Of a DNA stretch of 64,000 bases, positions 31,281 through 43,419 are shown one piece after another. The position numbers and the translations under genes are program-made. Where the stretch lies: the NCBI GenBank assembly GCA_020631735.1, contig CM036231.1, positions 5,173,831 to 5,237,830 of the forward strand, written 5' to 3'. This DNA comes from Saccharum officinarum. Its lineage: Eukaryota; Streptophyta; Magnoliopsida; Poales; Poaceae. The stretch's first letter is position 1; every line of letters starts with the position of its first letter. The notes below the pieces were generated by a model that was not told the origin of the DNA, did not search any database, and was given only the letters and a program-made list of their open reading frames with translations.

Positions 31281-32886
31281 TGAAAGGATCAAGATGCCCA
31301 AGAGGGGGGGTGAATTGGGCTTTTCTAAAAAATAAATGCACTGAATAAATCCTACAAGCTGGAATTCACCCCTAGTGTCTACTTGTGTTCCTAGAGAGTC
31401 TACCGATACAAAGTTTTGCACCATAGTTTCCAATCCTAGTCTAGCATGGCAAGTCTAGGAATGTAAACAAGCAAAGTAAGTAAATACGAGAAAGTAAATG
31501 CTTGAATGTAAAGGGGCAAGGAACACGGCGATGTTTTTCCGAGGTATCGGAGAGTCGCCACTCCCCACTAGTCCTCGTTGGAGCACCCGCGCAAGGGTGT
31601 CGCTCCCCCTTGATCCGCGCAAGGATCAAGTGCTCTCTACGGGTTGATTCTTTGACACTCCGTCGCGGTGAATCACCCACAACCGCTCACAAGATGAGTT
31701 GGGTCATCCACAAGCTCCGCCGGATGAACACCAAGCTCCCAATCACCACCAAGCCATCTAGGTGATGGCGATCACCAAGAGTAACAAGCTAGAACTCTCA
31801 CTTGACCACTACGAGCCTAAATGAGAAAGTGGATGCACACTTGTTACTCTCTAATCGCTAGTGAGGAACTCTCAAGCTTTGATTCTCAAATCTCTATCCT
31901 CACTAGTGCTCTTGCACTACCTTGCACTCCAAAGGTGTTTATCAGCTGATCAAATGAGCAAGAGACCTCTAAAAGAGGTGGTGGGGATGTATTTATACAC
32001 CCCACAGACGAAACGAACCGTTACCTGCTGACTCAGCAAAACTCGAGCTGACCGAACGCGCCGGTCGTACTGACCGGACGCGCCGGTCGCTCGTAACGGT
32101 CAAAAACCGAAAAACACCTAAATGACCGGACGCACCGGTCAGGGGTGACCGGACGTGTCCGATCGTGCGTGGAGCTTACTGTACTCGCACCGGACGCGCG
32201 ACCGCGTCCGATCGGTGATGATCGGACGCGTCCGGTCGTCTCAGGACCTTACTGGACTATGACCGGACGCGCCGATCACACCCAGGTCGCGTCCGATCGG
32301 GTGTTTCCCTTAAGTGACACGTGTTGACTTCTGACCACCGCGTCCGGTCCTCGCGAGGACCGCGTCCGGTGCTCAGAGCTGAAACCCCAGCCGCGGAACT
32401 GAACTGACCGGACGCGTCCGGTCATGCCGAGGACCGCGTCCGGTCACGGGAAAACTACCCGAAACTCTCCGAAAAGCGTTACAACTTCAACCAAGTTGCT
32501 CCAACTGAACTTTGAGCTATTCTAGAACTGCCTAGCGCCAAGTTTAACAAGTGTGCACCACACCTAAACATAGGACTCGCCTAGGTCAAGCTACCCGCTC
32601 ATGCCCCCCTTTATAGTACGGCCAAAAGAGAAAAACGAAGATCCTAACGACTATTCCAAATGTCTCTCAACACCTTGACATCCGGAACTAACCGTCCTTA
32701 ATCTTGACGTCACTCTTTTGAAAACCGAAACGATTTCCATCAAGGGGCATGAATACCATGGTGCCCAAAGCAGTTAAAACCTCCATGACCTAACTTACCA
32801 AAGTTTCTGCAAAACACACGTTAGTCATGGTAACAAGGCGTTGTCATCAATTGCCGAAACCAAACCTCGGGGCCTAGATGCTTTCA
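31281..32886 (-). repeat. Solo copia LTR, TGAAAG...CTTTCA type
   Basis: The 1606 bp LTR has no interior and is flanked by AGTCC on both sides (31276-31280 and 32887-32891), a five-base target duplication. It is relative to, but not the same family as, the LTR at 60255. Strand is inferred from the related LTR whose interior lies on the reverse strand. It holds a GC-rich palindromic repeat block (32050-32460) beside a TATA-like box (about 31990-31998). Confidence 0.9.
32050..32460. repeat. GACCGGACGCGYCCGGTC palindromic repeat block, copy 1
   Basis: About 15 imperfect units around CCGGACGCG(T/C)CCGG, spaced irregularly by 15-30 bases. The same block occurs in LTRs at 40055-40470, 61210-61600 and 63185-63640. 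Confidence 0.85.
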
Positions 32887-33479
32887 AGTCCCATACGAGA
32901 TTTTGATTGAACGTTGACTCGACTTAAATGTGTGGACTGTGCTTGTCTACATTGAGTGGGTTGAGAAAGGATGAGGCAAGCCACATGCGCAAGCCACCGC
33001 CGACCTTGACCCGATGTGACACACGCCCGTAGCTGCGTGCGTCTCCTCTCCTCTCGTCTCCTCACCCGTGGTGACTCCTTCCCTTCTGAGGCGGACTCAT
33101 GTACCCTTTGGTTTGCCTGGAGAAAGGCTCGCTTCAACATTCGTCTCTCTTGGTTGAACACGTAAACACATCCACTATTTCCGCTGCGGCCAAGTTTCTC
33201 GTCCTGGTTCCCGTGAGCACAGGAATAGGGACAGCAGGCCTCCGGAATCGAGTCGTCTACGAGTTCATCTGCTCGGGTGAATGGTGGCCATCAGGTTTTT
33301 GGGGAGCGATCATGCGACTGCTCGATCGATCCACGACCTATGACTTCATCTTCTTCCCGGTGTTTCGTGACGGCGGCGGGAGTTCGGCACTGCAACTCTC
33401 TGCACGAGCGGGACGACTGCATCAACAGGTGCTATGTCGACTAGCGTGACCGGCTCTGGTGCCGCTGGGTATGTTCCAA

Positions 33480-33861
33480 TCTATACATACCTCTTAAAGT
33501 CGAGGCTTTGGCCAGGTCCGTCACCCTCACATGTTACTGCTCCCACAACAGTATCTTGGAACAGTAGAACCGCTAATACAGTACCGGGTCCTATGAACAG
33601 TATAAACCCGTTAAGAAACAGTAAAACCCGCTAAGACACAGCAAAACCCGCTATGAAACAGTAAGGCTGTTACAGTACCAGATCTTATGAACAGTACATC
33701 CATTAAGAAACAGTAAAACCCGCTAAGACACAGTAAAACCCGTTATAAAACAGTTATACCGGTCTGTTACTGTAGTACAAACCGGTTAATATTCTATATT
33801 TTCCATTTTTCCTCTTCCCCTATAAAAAAACACTCTGTGCTTTGCACGGGTGCCCTGCTAG
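33480..33861 (+). mobile_element. Non-autonomous Helitron, 382 bp
   Basis: The insert starts TCTATACATACC and ends GCACGGGTGCCCTGCTAG, the TC...CTAG ends of Helitrons with a short GCAC/GTGC hairpin before the 3' end. It sits between host A and T with no duplication. The 5' LTR of the same copia element carries the unfilled site (TTCTAATTCATT at about 26348), which proves both borders. Inside are tandem units of about 20 bases around ACAGTAAAACCCGC. Confidence 0.92.
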
Positions 33862-34016
33862 TTCATCCCTTATGTTCAGTGATTAAAATCATGATTATTA
33901 GCATCATCTACATGTGCATGTCACTTATATCACACATGCACATATATGAGGCCATAAACTTGTTGTTAATCTTTTTCTAGATTAAATTAATACTAAAATT
34001 GTCTAGATTTCTAACA

Positions 34017-36057
34017 AGTCTAAGCTGTTAAATTCTAGAATAATTACATGAACCTCATAATTGACGGGCACTTTATTATGACACATATTTTTTTCTTAGG
34101 CATCTTTTTAATTAACAGGATTTCTAAAATATCTTCCAGGAGATTATTGTTTATGTTATCTTTCACTTTTTGTATGGTCCAAATGTTGTCAAGATTCGTG
34201 CTCACCTAAATAACAATTCCCCTTTGCTGTCAGTTTTGTGGGCCCTGATTGTTGTTTCCATTTGATATGACTCCTTCGTCCCGCTGCCTTTTATATTGAA
34301 AAAATATTCCGATGTTTCATTTCAGTTTCGTGTCCATTATCCTGCTGCCTTTTATATTGAAAAAAAATATCCCGCTGTTTCATTTCAGTTCCGTGTTATG
34401 GGTGTTGTCGACGGTGCCCGTGATCTTGCCGAGCCGGCTGCGGTGGTGCCTGTGGCCTTGCCAGCGGCGGCTGCGGCGGCCGCCGCGTTGTCTACGGTGT
34501 CCGTCGCGTTGTCTTCGGCGGCAGCGGCTTTGTCGGAGGAGGTAGCGGCGATGGAGTTGTTGTTCGAGGCGGCGGCGGCGGCTTTGTCGGAGGAGGCAGT
34601 GACGACGGCGGCAGCTTCTTCCTCGGATCCGGTGGCGGCGACGTTCCCCACGGTGCCTTTCTGTTCTCTTGTGTTTTGATTTGATTTGTTTTGCGGTTGC
34701 GTCAGTCGTGGCGTTTGGTTGTGGGCTTGGCCGGGGCAAAGCTCGCCGGCAAGGCGCTCTGCAACCTCCGCCCCTCCAATGTCGATCTCTGATTCGGATG
34801 TTGTGCTTGTTAGGAAGCCTTGCCCCTGCTCCTCCAGTTGGTGTCGTGTTTTGGCATTCCACATCTGTAAATATGTTATTTTTCAGTCAAATGTGGGATT
34901 GGTTTATCTTTTTTTTTGTCCAGCGTTTGCCATTTCTAGTGATTAGTCTTGTTTTGCTTATAGAATGTGTACACATATTCAATAATGTAGTACTACTACT
35001 ATCAGTAGCAGGGCCGGTCTGTGCATGTTCAAGTTATCCGTCCAATCCGGCCATGGCATCGAACTAACTGCTCCTGAAACATTCTAGGCTGCTAGTGTTT
35101 GTTCAGTTTACTCATAACCAGTTGTACATCATCTGTAATTCTTTATCTTGGTGCTATCTAGTTTGGGACATCAGTCCTGGTCCTTCAGAGAGTAGTAGGA
35201 GCGTGTCTGCATGTCATAAACAATTTGCCAAGGCTAACAGTCATCTATTACAATCAGAGCACTACTATTCCTACTGCTAACGTCTGCCTGACCAAACATA
35301 TTCAGATAGGATAGGAGTACTCTCCAAACAAATGAATCACCCAGCGAAAGCGAATGCAACATGACTCGGTGTCTGTGGCTCGGTGTCGTTGGTTAGAATT
35401 AGCACATTTGATAAACAGATAAACTTGCAAGTGTGCCTTCTTCTAATCTGAGGACTAGTTAGTCAGACCTGTCACTGCTAATCTGTCTAATTCCTTTGCA
35501 TGTCAGTTGTCTATCTGTGTAAATTAAGTTGATTGATTGATAGGTGAAAAGATAATCTTCTTGTTTTGTTTGTTCTTTTAGCAAATTTTTTAATGATGAT
35601 GAAGTTGTCGTGAGGTGAAATAACAAATAAGTAGTGTAGCTGAGCTCAGAATGGTGGCGGCAATGGAGTGGGGGAAGTGTTTTAGTTTACCCTTCAAGTT
35701 TCAGTGATTTATATTTTATTATTTTTATTGGTTCAATTTTAATTCCTGAATATTTAATTTATTGTTTGCATCTGTGTTTTAGCAATATTCAGAGTTTCAG
35801 TTTTTGAATTTTGTTGAGTTAGTTCAGTTTGTAGAAATTCTGCTTCGTTACTATTATATTGCCTGTATTTAGTTTTAGTGTATGGTGATTGTTTATTTCG
35901 TTTGAGGAAGATTTGTTCCTGCCTGCTTGTTTGTCGCTTTGTAGGTTGTACAATTGTAGTTAGGCTTGATTTATTGCTTGTAAGTTTTGTATGTCTCTTG
36001 CATCAGCTTTGTGTTTGGTGATTCAATTTTTCAGTTTTTGTTGTACATGTAGGAGTC
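34017..36057. other. Unassigned DNA with a GC-rich segment
   Basis: No supported gene. A 60-base unit (CTGCCTTTTATATTGAAAAA...) is present twice in tandem at about 34283-34397. 34400-34680 is an Ala-codon-rich GGC/GCG block open on both strands; the reverse-strand frame 34385-34864 is the longer. T-rich, intron-like DNA follows. It may be the 5' part of a gene whose exons I cannot identify. Confidence 0.4.
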
Positions 36058-37462
36058 ATGGCTGCTAGGAGCAAATGTTGTTATGGTGATGGCACTAGAG
36101 CAGGTCATGGTCGTAAAGGATCTAAACCTGATTGTGTGCATCATACTAGTAATGTAAGTTCTTAGTTATTCTAAAGTTAGTTGTTTAAATAATTTTTTAG
36201 AATTATTGGGTTTCTATGTTGTTTCATGCCTTCATTTCAACTGTTAATGTAAATTTGTTGGAGAAATTTGTTAAATTTTGTAAATCCAAGTTATCTTGTT
36301 CATGGTTCATTTTAGTTTTTTATTCTGTTTTAGTTCGTTTTTTTATCTCTTTGTCATCTAAATTATATATTCAGTAAAAGTTTTAATTGCTCCAAGCCAA
36401 TATTCAGTATTAGTTTTCAATATCCTAGTTCCATTTTAAGTAACTCAGTCCCATCATGTTTTTGGTACTAAGTCAGTTGGGGTCTAACTAGACAAGGGCT
36501 TACTGGAACCTGAACAAGAGTTGCGCATGTAAGCAAACACACCCTATCTTGTCCAGCTATAGCTTGGCTTGGTCAGAAGCAGTTGCAGCCTGATTGCTTG
36601 ATTCAGTGAGTGCAGCTAGCTGTAGGCAGTAGTAGCACTGGCATTTCAGCAGAGACAATACCTCGGTCTTGCTTTCAGGTTTGCACTGTCACTCTGAGTA
36701 AGTCAATGTGTATTCAATTTATGAGCCATGTCATTTTTGTATTACATTTCTATATCGATCCTTAGTCTGTAGGTTAATTTCTTTGCAACTCATTTTCCAG
36801 TTCCTTCTATTAGTTTTTTTTTGACAATCCCTTCCTTCTATTAGTTTCTTTTAACTTCAGTATCATGGATGCTTGGCCTGTTGGCGGATGGGTAGCTGTA
36901 GCTCAGTTTTTATATCAATGTTTCACTGGTTGTACCTGAGCCTTTCAGTTTGTTGCGGTTGGGGTCTAGACCATTGTTTTATTCAAGTTTGGCTAGTGTG
37001 AGCTTTAAGTCTTTTGTTTAATCAAAGTTGCCTTGTATCCTTTTGATATGTAGCTACCATTTTATTTATTTATGTTCTCTTGCAATGAGCTTTTGTAGTC
37101 TGCATGTGTGTAAGCTGAAGCTAGCTTGTGTTGTTTACCAACTGGGCATTGAACTAAACATGATTGACTATGTATGAACAATCAACAAGGTCTTCAGGTT
37201 TATTTTTTGAGCAGTGATGTTCTTCATATAAATATCATAGATAGCTAAGTGCTTAGATTTCTAATTCAAAGGCTAATTGTTTGAATTTGTGTCAATGCAG
37301 GGACAAAAATGCGCATGGAATGGTGAAGCTAAGCGAGCCAAGAGGTCCAAGAAGAGTGGGTATGAAGATATGAGTACGGTCATCGCAAGTGGAAGACTGA
37401 CGAGCTGCTATACTTCTAACAGCGTTTTTGAATGCCTCTCTAGAGTCTGCAAATGCCAATGA
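36058..37462 (+). CDS. Weak two-exon gene candidate, small Cys/Lys-rich protein
   Basis: Exon 1 (36058-36153) starts at ATG and ends at AAT|GTAAGT, a strong donor, after 32 codons with several Cys and His (MAARSKCCYGDG, then KPDCVHH). Exon 2 (37301-37462) starts after a good acceptor TGCAG| and continues in phase 0 as GQKCAWNGEAKRAKRSKK, stopping at 37462, for 85 residues in total. The later half of exon 2 looks less protein-like, so another intron is possible (GGGTATGA near 37358). I recognise no family. It may be a gene fragment beside the NLR relic. Confidence 0.3.
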
Positions 37463-38299
37463 TCGTCACCCCAAAGGCAAGGGCTGGGCAGGCCGTGGTG
37501 CTGCACTAAACCCTAGAGCATATATGCAAGGGGTACTACATATATGAGTCTTGGTTTCAGAGTTCCTATATTTTAGTTTCAGGTTCAGTTTTGTTATCAG
37601 CTTATGTGCAATTTCAAATTAGTCCTTCAGTATTCAATTTAGTATATTATTCAGTTCATATGTTGTTAGTAACTGTAATTAGTCCTTCCTGATTTCCTTA
37701 AGTTAATGTCAAAGCATTTTACTGATATCTTCCAGAGATGGCTGGTGGTGGTGGAGTTGTTGTGCAGCCACAAGTACAACAAAACTATAGAAATCCTTTT
37801 TCTGATCAGAGCTATTGCTTTTGAATAATACTAACATAGATCATGCATGTGCAAATATTTTCTACAATATAACTCATTGATTAGAACATAATGTCAAAGA
37901 TATTGGTTTTCTTGTTTTTTCTTTGTCCTGTGACTGCTTAGCAAAATGAATGCTTGTTAGAAATCTGAACCTCATACTTATTTTTCAGGTATGTGAGACA
38001 AATAGATTCATTGAAGAATATGAGTGAGTGTTTGTTTTGTGTTCAGGTCTTACAACCTCATAATAACAGAGGTAAAATGATATTTTCCTTTGCTGCTACT
38101 AGCTAGATCCCACATTGTCTTTATGAGATTTGCATATAACACAAGGAGATGCATATTTTTCTTGTATTGTTTTGGATTTTTTATGCACATTTTTAGATAC
38201 TGTGTTCCAGGTTTCAGAGAATCTGTATATATGGCTGAGCTGGGATTTTTGTTTACCTTGCTTTGATGATTTTCTCTTGACTTTTGTAATGTTGATGCC
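37463..38299. other. Unassigned AT-rich DNA
   Basis: Intron-like T-rich sequence with no supported exon. An ATG at about 37739 begins a short Gly/Val/Gln-rich frame (MAGGGGVVVQPQVQQNY), which may be an exon of the same unrecognised gene. Confidence 0.35.
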
Positions 38300-38741
38300 T
38301 GTGTTTGGATATCGGGGGGGGGCCAAGGTGCCTGAGTCTACAACAATTAATGTCCTACTCCTAAAGCTGAAGCGTCTGCTTGCCGGTGGCATTTGTTTTA
38401 GTCCAACAAGTTCTAACATTGGGTCAAGCGCTATAGATGGTGAGTTATCAAGTGTCCACGTTCCTGAAAATATTGAAAAAATGGTAAATGTGGAGGTGCT
38501 ATCCTGTGTCAAGGCACGCGGTAGTCAAGATTTGAAAGACATTGGAAGGCTATGCCTGCTGAGGAAGCTTGGAGTGGTTATTCATGACAAGGAAACTCAC
38601 CTCAACAATCTGCTTCAGACAATCTACGACCTACAAGAGTCCCTACGTTCTTTGTCAATCACTACTCCCATATCCGGGCGGGACGGTAATCCTTCTGAAG
38701 TAGAGTTACACAAGCCTATGCTAGCTTCCACTGGAGACTTA

Positions 38742-39206
38742 GGCTCCGTTTGGGTGTTACTTTTGGGTGTTGCTGTTTCTTAAAAACTGTTGTATTGTGA
38801 AACCACAGTTTTGAAAGCGTAGGCATGCAATACCATAGTATTAGAAATCGCAGAGTGTTTCTCTGTTTAAGAAAAGCCATGACGTGTTTGGCTACACAAC
38901 AATACATTGCTTTTGAGACTAGTTGGTTGTGCTTTTGCTGCTAAAAATAGCATGTATCTCTAAAAATAACAGTGAAAATGGAACGCGCCATTAAAGGTAG
39001 ACGCGCATTGCCGAGCTCTGTCAAAAATAAAGGGAGTTGGGATCGAGTTTTTTAGACTAAAAAAACTGTGGTTTTATTAATACCATAGTTTCGAAAACTC
39101 CAAATTAATTATATCCCAACACCTTATTTCTTTCAGATACCTAGGTATTTTAAAAACCAGGGTATTGATCTAAAACTCTAAAAAAACTTTGTATCCAAAC
39201 AGGGCC
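38742..39206 (+). mobile_element. Tourist-like MITE in the NLR relic
   Basis: The 465 bp insert has ends GGCTCCGTTTGGGTGTTAC and ...TATCCAAACAGGGCC as imperfect inverted repeats, flanked by TTA at both sides (38739-38741 and 39207-39209). NLR coding text stops and resumes at these points. Confidence 0.85.
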
Positions 39207-39306
39207 TTATTAGACACCCTCCTAAGCTTCTTGAGAGTCTAAGCATTACAGGAACAACACAAAAGGGGCATCTAGTCTAAGCATTACAGGAACAACACAA
39301 AATGGG

Positions 39307-40890
39307 TGAAAGGATCAAGATGCCCAAGAGGGGGTGAATTGGGCTTTTCTAAAAATTAATTGCAAGAATTAAATCCTACAAGCCAAACTTCACCCCTAGT
39401 GCATACTAGTGTTCCTTATGATTCTACCGGTAAAAGTTTTGCACCCTAAGTTCTAATCCTAGTCTAGCATGGCAATACTAGGAAAGTAAACAAGCAATAA
39501 AAGTAATACACGAAAGTAAATGCTTGAAAGTAAGGGTTAGGAACACGGCGATGTTTTCCCGAGGTATCGGAGAGTCGTCATTCCCCACTAGTCCTCGTTG
39601 GAGCACCCGCGCAAGGGTGTAGCTCCCCCTTGGTCCGCACAAGGATCAAGTGCTCTCTACGAGCTGATTCTTTGACACTCCGTCGCGGTGAATTGCCCAA
39701 AACCGCTCACAAGATGAGTTGGGTCATCCACAAGCTCGCCGGATGATCACCAAACTCCCAATCACCACCAAACCGTCTAGGTGATGGCGATCACCAAGAG
39801 TAACAAGCTAGAACTCTCACTTGACCACAACAAGCCTAATGAGAAGATGGATGCACACTTGCTACTCTCTAGTGACTAATGAGGGATCTCAAGCTTTGAT
39901 TCTTAAATCACTACCCTCACTAGGGCTCTTGCACTCCTTGCATTTGAAAGGTGTTTCTCAGCTGAACAAATGAGCAAGAGACCTCTAAAAGAGGTGGAGA
40001 TGATGTATTTATACACCCCACGGACAAATCCAACCGTTACCTCCCAAATCAGCAAAACACGCACTGACCGGACGCGCCGGTCGTCGTGACCGGACGCGCC
40101 GGTCGAACGTAACGGTCGAAAACTGAAACGACACCGCTGAGTGACCGGACGCACCGATCAGGGGTGACCGGACGCGTCTGATCGTGCAAGAACCTTACTG
40201 TACTTTAATCTGACGCTCGACCGCGTCCGATCAGTGATGACCGGACGCGTCAGGTCAGCTAAGTACCTTACTGGAACGTGACCGGACGCATCCGATCATT
40301 TTCCAGTCGTGTCCGACTAGACTTTTACCCTCTGAAACACGTATCAGACTGATCAACGCGTCCTGTCCTCGTAGGGACCGCGTCCGGTCAACCAGGTTGA
40401 AAAAGCAGTGACTGTTAGTACTGACCGGACGCGTCCGGTCGTGACAGAGACCGCGTCCGGTCAAGGGTAAACAGCTCAAACAACTTCGAAACGCGACGCA
40501 ACTTGAACCAAGTTGCTTCCAACTGAACTTTGAGCTTTTCCTGAGCTACCTAGTGCTAAGTTAGACAAGTGTGCACCACACCTAAACAAAACACTCACCT
40601 AGGTCAAGCTACTCGCTCATGCCCCTCTTTATAGTACGGTCAAAGGAAAAATGCAAAGATCCTAACGACTATTCCGGATGCAACTCAACGCCTTGACATC
40701 CGGAACTAACTGTCCTTAATCTTGTCGACCGAAACGATTTCCATCAAGGGGCATGAATACCATAGTGCCCAAAGTAGTTATCAACCCCATGACCTAACTT
40801 ATCAAAGTTTCTGCAAAACACACGTTAGTCATGGTAATAATGCGTTGTCATCAATTGCCGAAACCAACTCCCGGGGCCTAGATGCTTTCA
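39307..40890 (-). repeat. Second solo copia LTR, in the NLR relic
   Basis: The 1584 bp LTR is TGAAAGGATC...GATGCTTTCA, the same family as 31281-32886. Flanks are ATGGG left and AGGGG right, a five-base duplication with one change. NLR text (CAAAAGGGGCATCTT) resumes after it. It has the palindromic GC repeat block (40055-40470) and TATA-like box. Strand is inferred as for the other solo LTR. Confidence 0.87.
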
Positions 40891-41012
40891 AGGGGCATCT
40901 TCTTCCACTATTTGTCAAACATGGTATCAGTGTTGTCATTCGGCTGGGATTTTGCCATGTCACTTTTCAGGAAGTGGAAGATAACTACCATAAAAATATT
41001 CCAAACATGTGA

Positions 41013-43419
41013 CGTACATGTGTTTTTTATTTTTGTGCTTTGTTGTACCATGTGATGTGGCAACTTATGATTTGTTGAAAAAGTGGAAGACAACAAACTG
41101 AAAAATCTTCCACAAGATATGTAGTCAGTTCCAGCCCAATAAATTTGCTTAGGGTTGCTAGAATGGAAAAATGAGTCGACCCATTGGGTACTTGGCCCAA
41201 CCTATGAAAATAAGGTTAACGAGAGCAAGAGCTGGCCTTAGAATTAAAAACAATGATACTGCCACAAATGATTTTTTAGAGATGGTTAAAATCAATTATT
41301 AGTTATTAACTGCCTCTAAAAGTACTTTTTAGATTGTTTAAATATCATATAGAATCCTTTAGGTACCTATGGAACTAAACGCTACTGCACAATCACAACA
41401 AAGCAAGGTTTAATTTTTAGTTTTTTTTCTCATAAGTGTGTCCATGGGGATTTGGCCCCAATTCCATTTTAGCAGCAGTTGTATCAGATAGGAGAGTATG
41501 TCCAGTTTTCTGACTTCATTTTTTGTTTCATTTTTTCTTTCCGTTTCCTTCTTCATTTTTATTAACCTATCTATTTTAATTCTAGGTACTTGAATAATCT
41601 TTGTTGGTCGAGAAGTTTATCAAGAACAAATTATGTAAAAAATGTTGCTCGATAAGTTATATGTAATTTTTTTGAAAGACATTGGACAACAGAAATTTAT
41701 GTATATAAGTACATTATTTGTAAAATTTATTATATAAAAGTTACGTTAAAAATTTATGTTGAGAAATTGTTAAAATAAATTTATCCAGAGTTAATTGTGA
41801 ACAAATATTGGGTTACAAATATCGTGTGGAAAAGTGATAATGATATGTTACACATAAAATTATAAGAAAATTAATGATAAAAATTTGTCCTGTAAAATAT
41901 AAAAGTGAATATAACTTTGTAACCGAAAAGTTACAGAAACAATTCTTTTCCAAAAAAAATGAAAGTCATGAGTTGTTTAACGGTTCATTGGTTTCTAAAC
42001 CAGCAGACATTTGCTAATTAATGGAGCTTGTTCAAACACATCACCTATTTCCAACCCCATACACCATTACTTGTGATCAAGCATAGGACGCTATCCTTTT
42101 GTATTAACATCTACAAATCTTCTATTAAATATTTCAAATCTTAAGCGATCTCAAATAAAAAAATGAGGCACAAAAATTTAGTTCTCGCTTAACACTACGA
42201 CTTAAAATTGTAAATCTTAAACGATCTTCATTCGAGGTTGTTTGAAAATTTTTAAAATTTAATTTATAAAATCTAAGAACTTAAAATGTATATTTGGACC
42301 CCTAGGCGATGAAAAATTGAAAAACAAATCGCGAACTATAGGGTTTTAGATTTGGTCAAGCTCTATAATTTTGATATAAAGTCTATCTTCATTCATTTTC
42401 ATTTGAAAAAAGTGATGACTTTATTTTCTTAGAAACTATTTTCAAGGGCGGCTGAGGTAGTTGATTTTTAGGGAGTCAACCACCCTTAAAATAAACCATT
42501 TTTGGAGTAAATGACATAAGAAACCGCCGCTAAAATATGATTTTTAGGGGTGATGTTTTATGTCAACCGTCCTTGAAAATCTATTTCTAGGTATGGTTTA
42601 TAAGCTACAAATATATTTATAGAGACAATTGAGAAAGTCAATCGCCCTTGAAAAAAAGGGGATTGCAAAAATCATGAATGTGGTAGCATAGGTTGATAGA
42701 GTCAAAATCTATTGATCCAATAAATAAGGTAGGGCAATTCAATCATTACATAACAACCAGTTTTATTTGTTGATCTACTTTTTTTTCTCAAAGTATGGTC
42801 CATGATGATATGTTGAGCATGTCAGTTCTAGAATTAAACAAATGAAAATCATATTTTAAAGATGAAAAAATATGAAATTAAATTTATGGTTCACTTCTTA
42901 ACTTATTTTATTCATCATATTTTGAAGATGAAAATAGATAAAATTAGAATTATGGCTCACTTTCAACCTATTTTGTTTGATGCATATAGCATCATATTTT
43001 ATTGATATTTTAAATTTTGTATGTTAATTATTTTTGGAAAGTATTGATAATATTTATGGTTTATGATTTAATAAAAAAAATTGGACTGACCATTAGAACA
43101 TCGAGCGTCTATAGCATTTAACTGAATTAGGTAAACCCGTATGTAGCCTCCCTAAATTGACCTTGAGGTCCGGAGGCCAGGTCTAAGTCTAAGGCCAAAT
43201 CTAGACCGGCCATTCCCATAACTAGGCTTGGCAGACCTCGGCAAACAATGTGGGCATGTGGTGGAGGCAGGGCAGACGGAAGGCGGTGATGGTCCGGGCC
43301 GGCAGCAGGATGGGGTTGACAGGCTGATATAGCTAATAATTAAGGCAGCAAAAGAGCTGGGCGTCGTGTTGCGTTAGAGTTGCAATGGTTGGACTGGCGA
43401 CCGGCGACCCGCACCGCGA
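41013..43419. other. AT-rich intergenic DNA with one MITE
   Basis: No supported gene in 2.4 kb. Apart from the MITE at 42438-42657 it is low-complexity A/T-rich sequence. Confidence 0.6.
42438..42657 (+). mobile_element. Short inverted-repeat element
   Basis: TTTTCAAGGGCGGCTGA at the left is the near inverse of TCAATCGCCCTTGAAAA at the right, about 215 bp apart. The interior has repeated TTTTTAGGG and CCCTTAAAA words in both directions, like subterminal repeats of CACTA-type elements. The superfamily is uncertain. Confidence 0.55.

Larger units (their letters stand above)
25485..34016 (+). mobile_element. Decayed Ty1/copia element with three nested insertions
   Basis: LTRs with TGTTAG...CTAACA ends bound gag, protease, integrase, reverse transcriptase and RNase H in copia order. 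Nested inside are a Tourist-like MITE (28144-28380), a solo LTR (31281-32886) and a Helitron (33480-33861). The flanking five bases (AGGAT left, AGTCT right) do not match, so the target duplication has mutated or the ends recombined. Many stops and frame changes show age. Confidence 0.9.
31184..34016 (+). repeat. 3' LTR of the copia element, expanded by nested insertions
   Basis: Starts TGTTAGATTTAATC after the purine tract GGTGGGGAT and ends TCTAGATTTCTAACA. After removing the solo LTR plus duplication (1611 bp) and the Helitron (382 bp), about 840 bp remain, in line with the 5' LTR minus the 210-base deletion. It differs at many sites from the 5' LTR, so insertion is old. Confidence 0.88.
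38300..41012 (+). pseudogene. NLR resistance-gene LRR relic split by a MITE and a solo LTR
   Basis: From about 38310 the text KVPESTTINVLLLKLKRLLAGG...SVHVPENIEKMVNVEVLSCVKARG is followed by DLKDIGRLCLLRKLGVVI and ETHLNNLLQTIYDLQESLRSLSI. This is the leucine-rich-repeat part of grass CC-NBS-LRR immune receptors. It is cut at 38742 by a MITE, resumes as PPKLLESLSITGTTQKGHL (about 39215-39275) with a frame change and a 36-base tandem duplication, is cut again at 39307 by a solo LTR, and resumes as GHLLPLFVKHG from 40891 before losing likeness. No NB-ARC or coiled-coil part is seen. Clearly non-functional. Confidence 0.82.

Noticed and set aside
32145..32327. Open frames across the palindromic GC repeat blocks (also in 40055-40470, 61088-61603 and 63162-63605)
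   Set aside because: They are translations of a repeated DNA motif (DRTRPV, RVRS repeats) and differ between copies.
34380..34864. Ala-rich protein on either strand
   Set aside because: Trinucleotide-type composition gives open frames in several readings; no start, domain or splice support.
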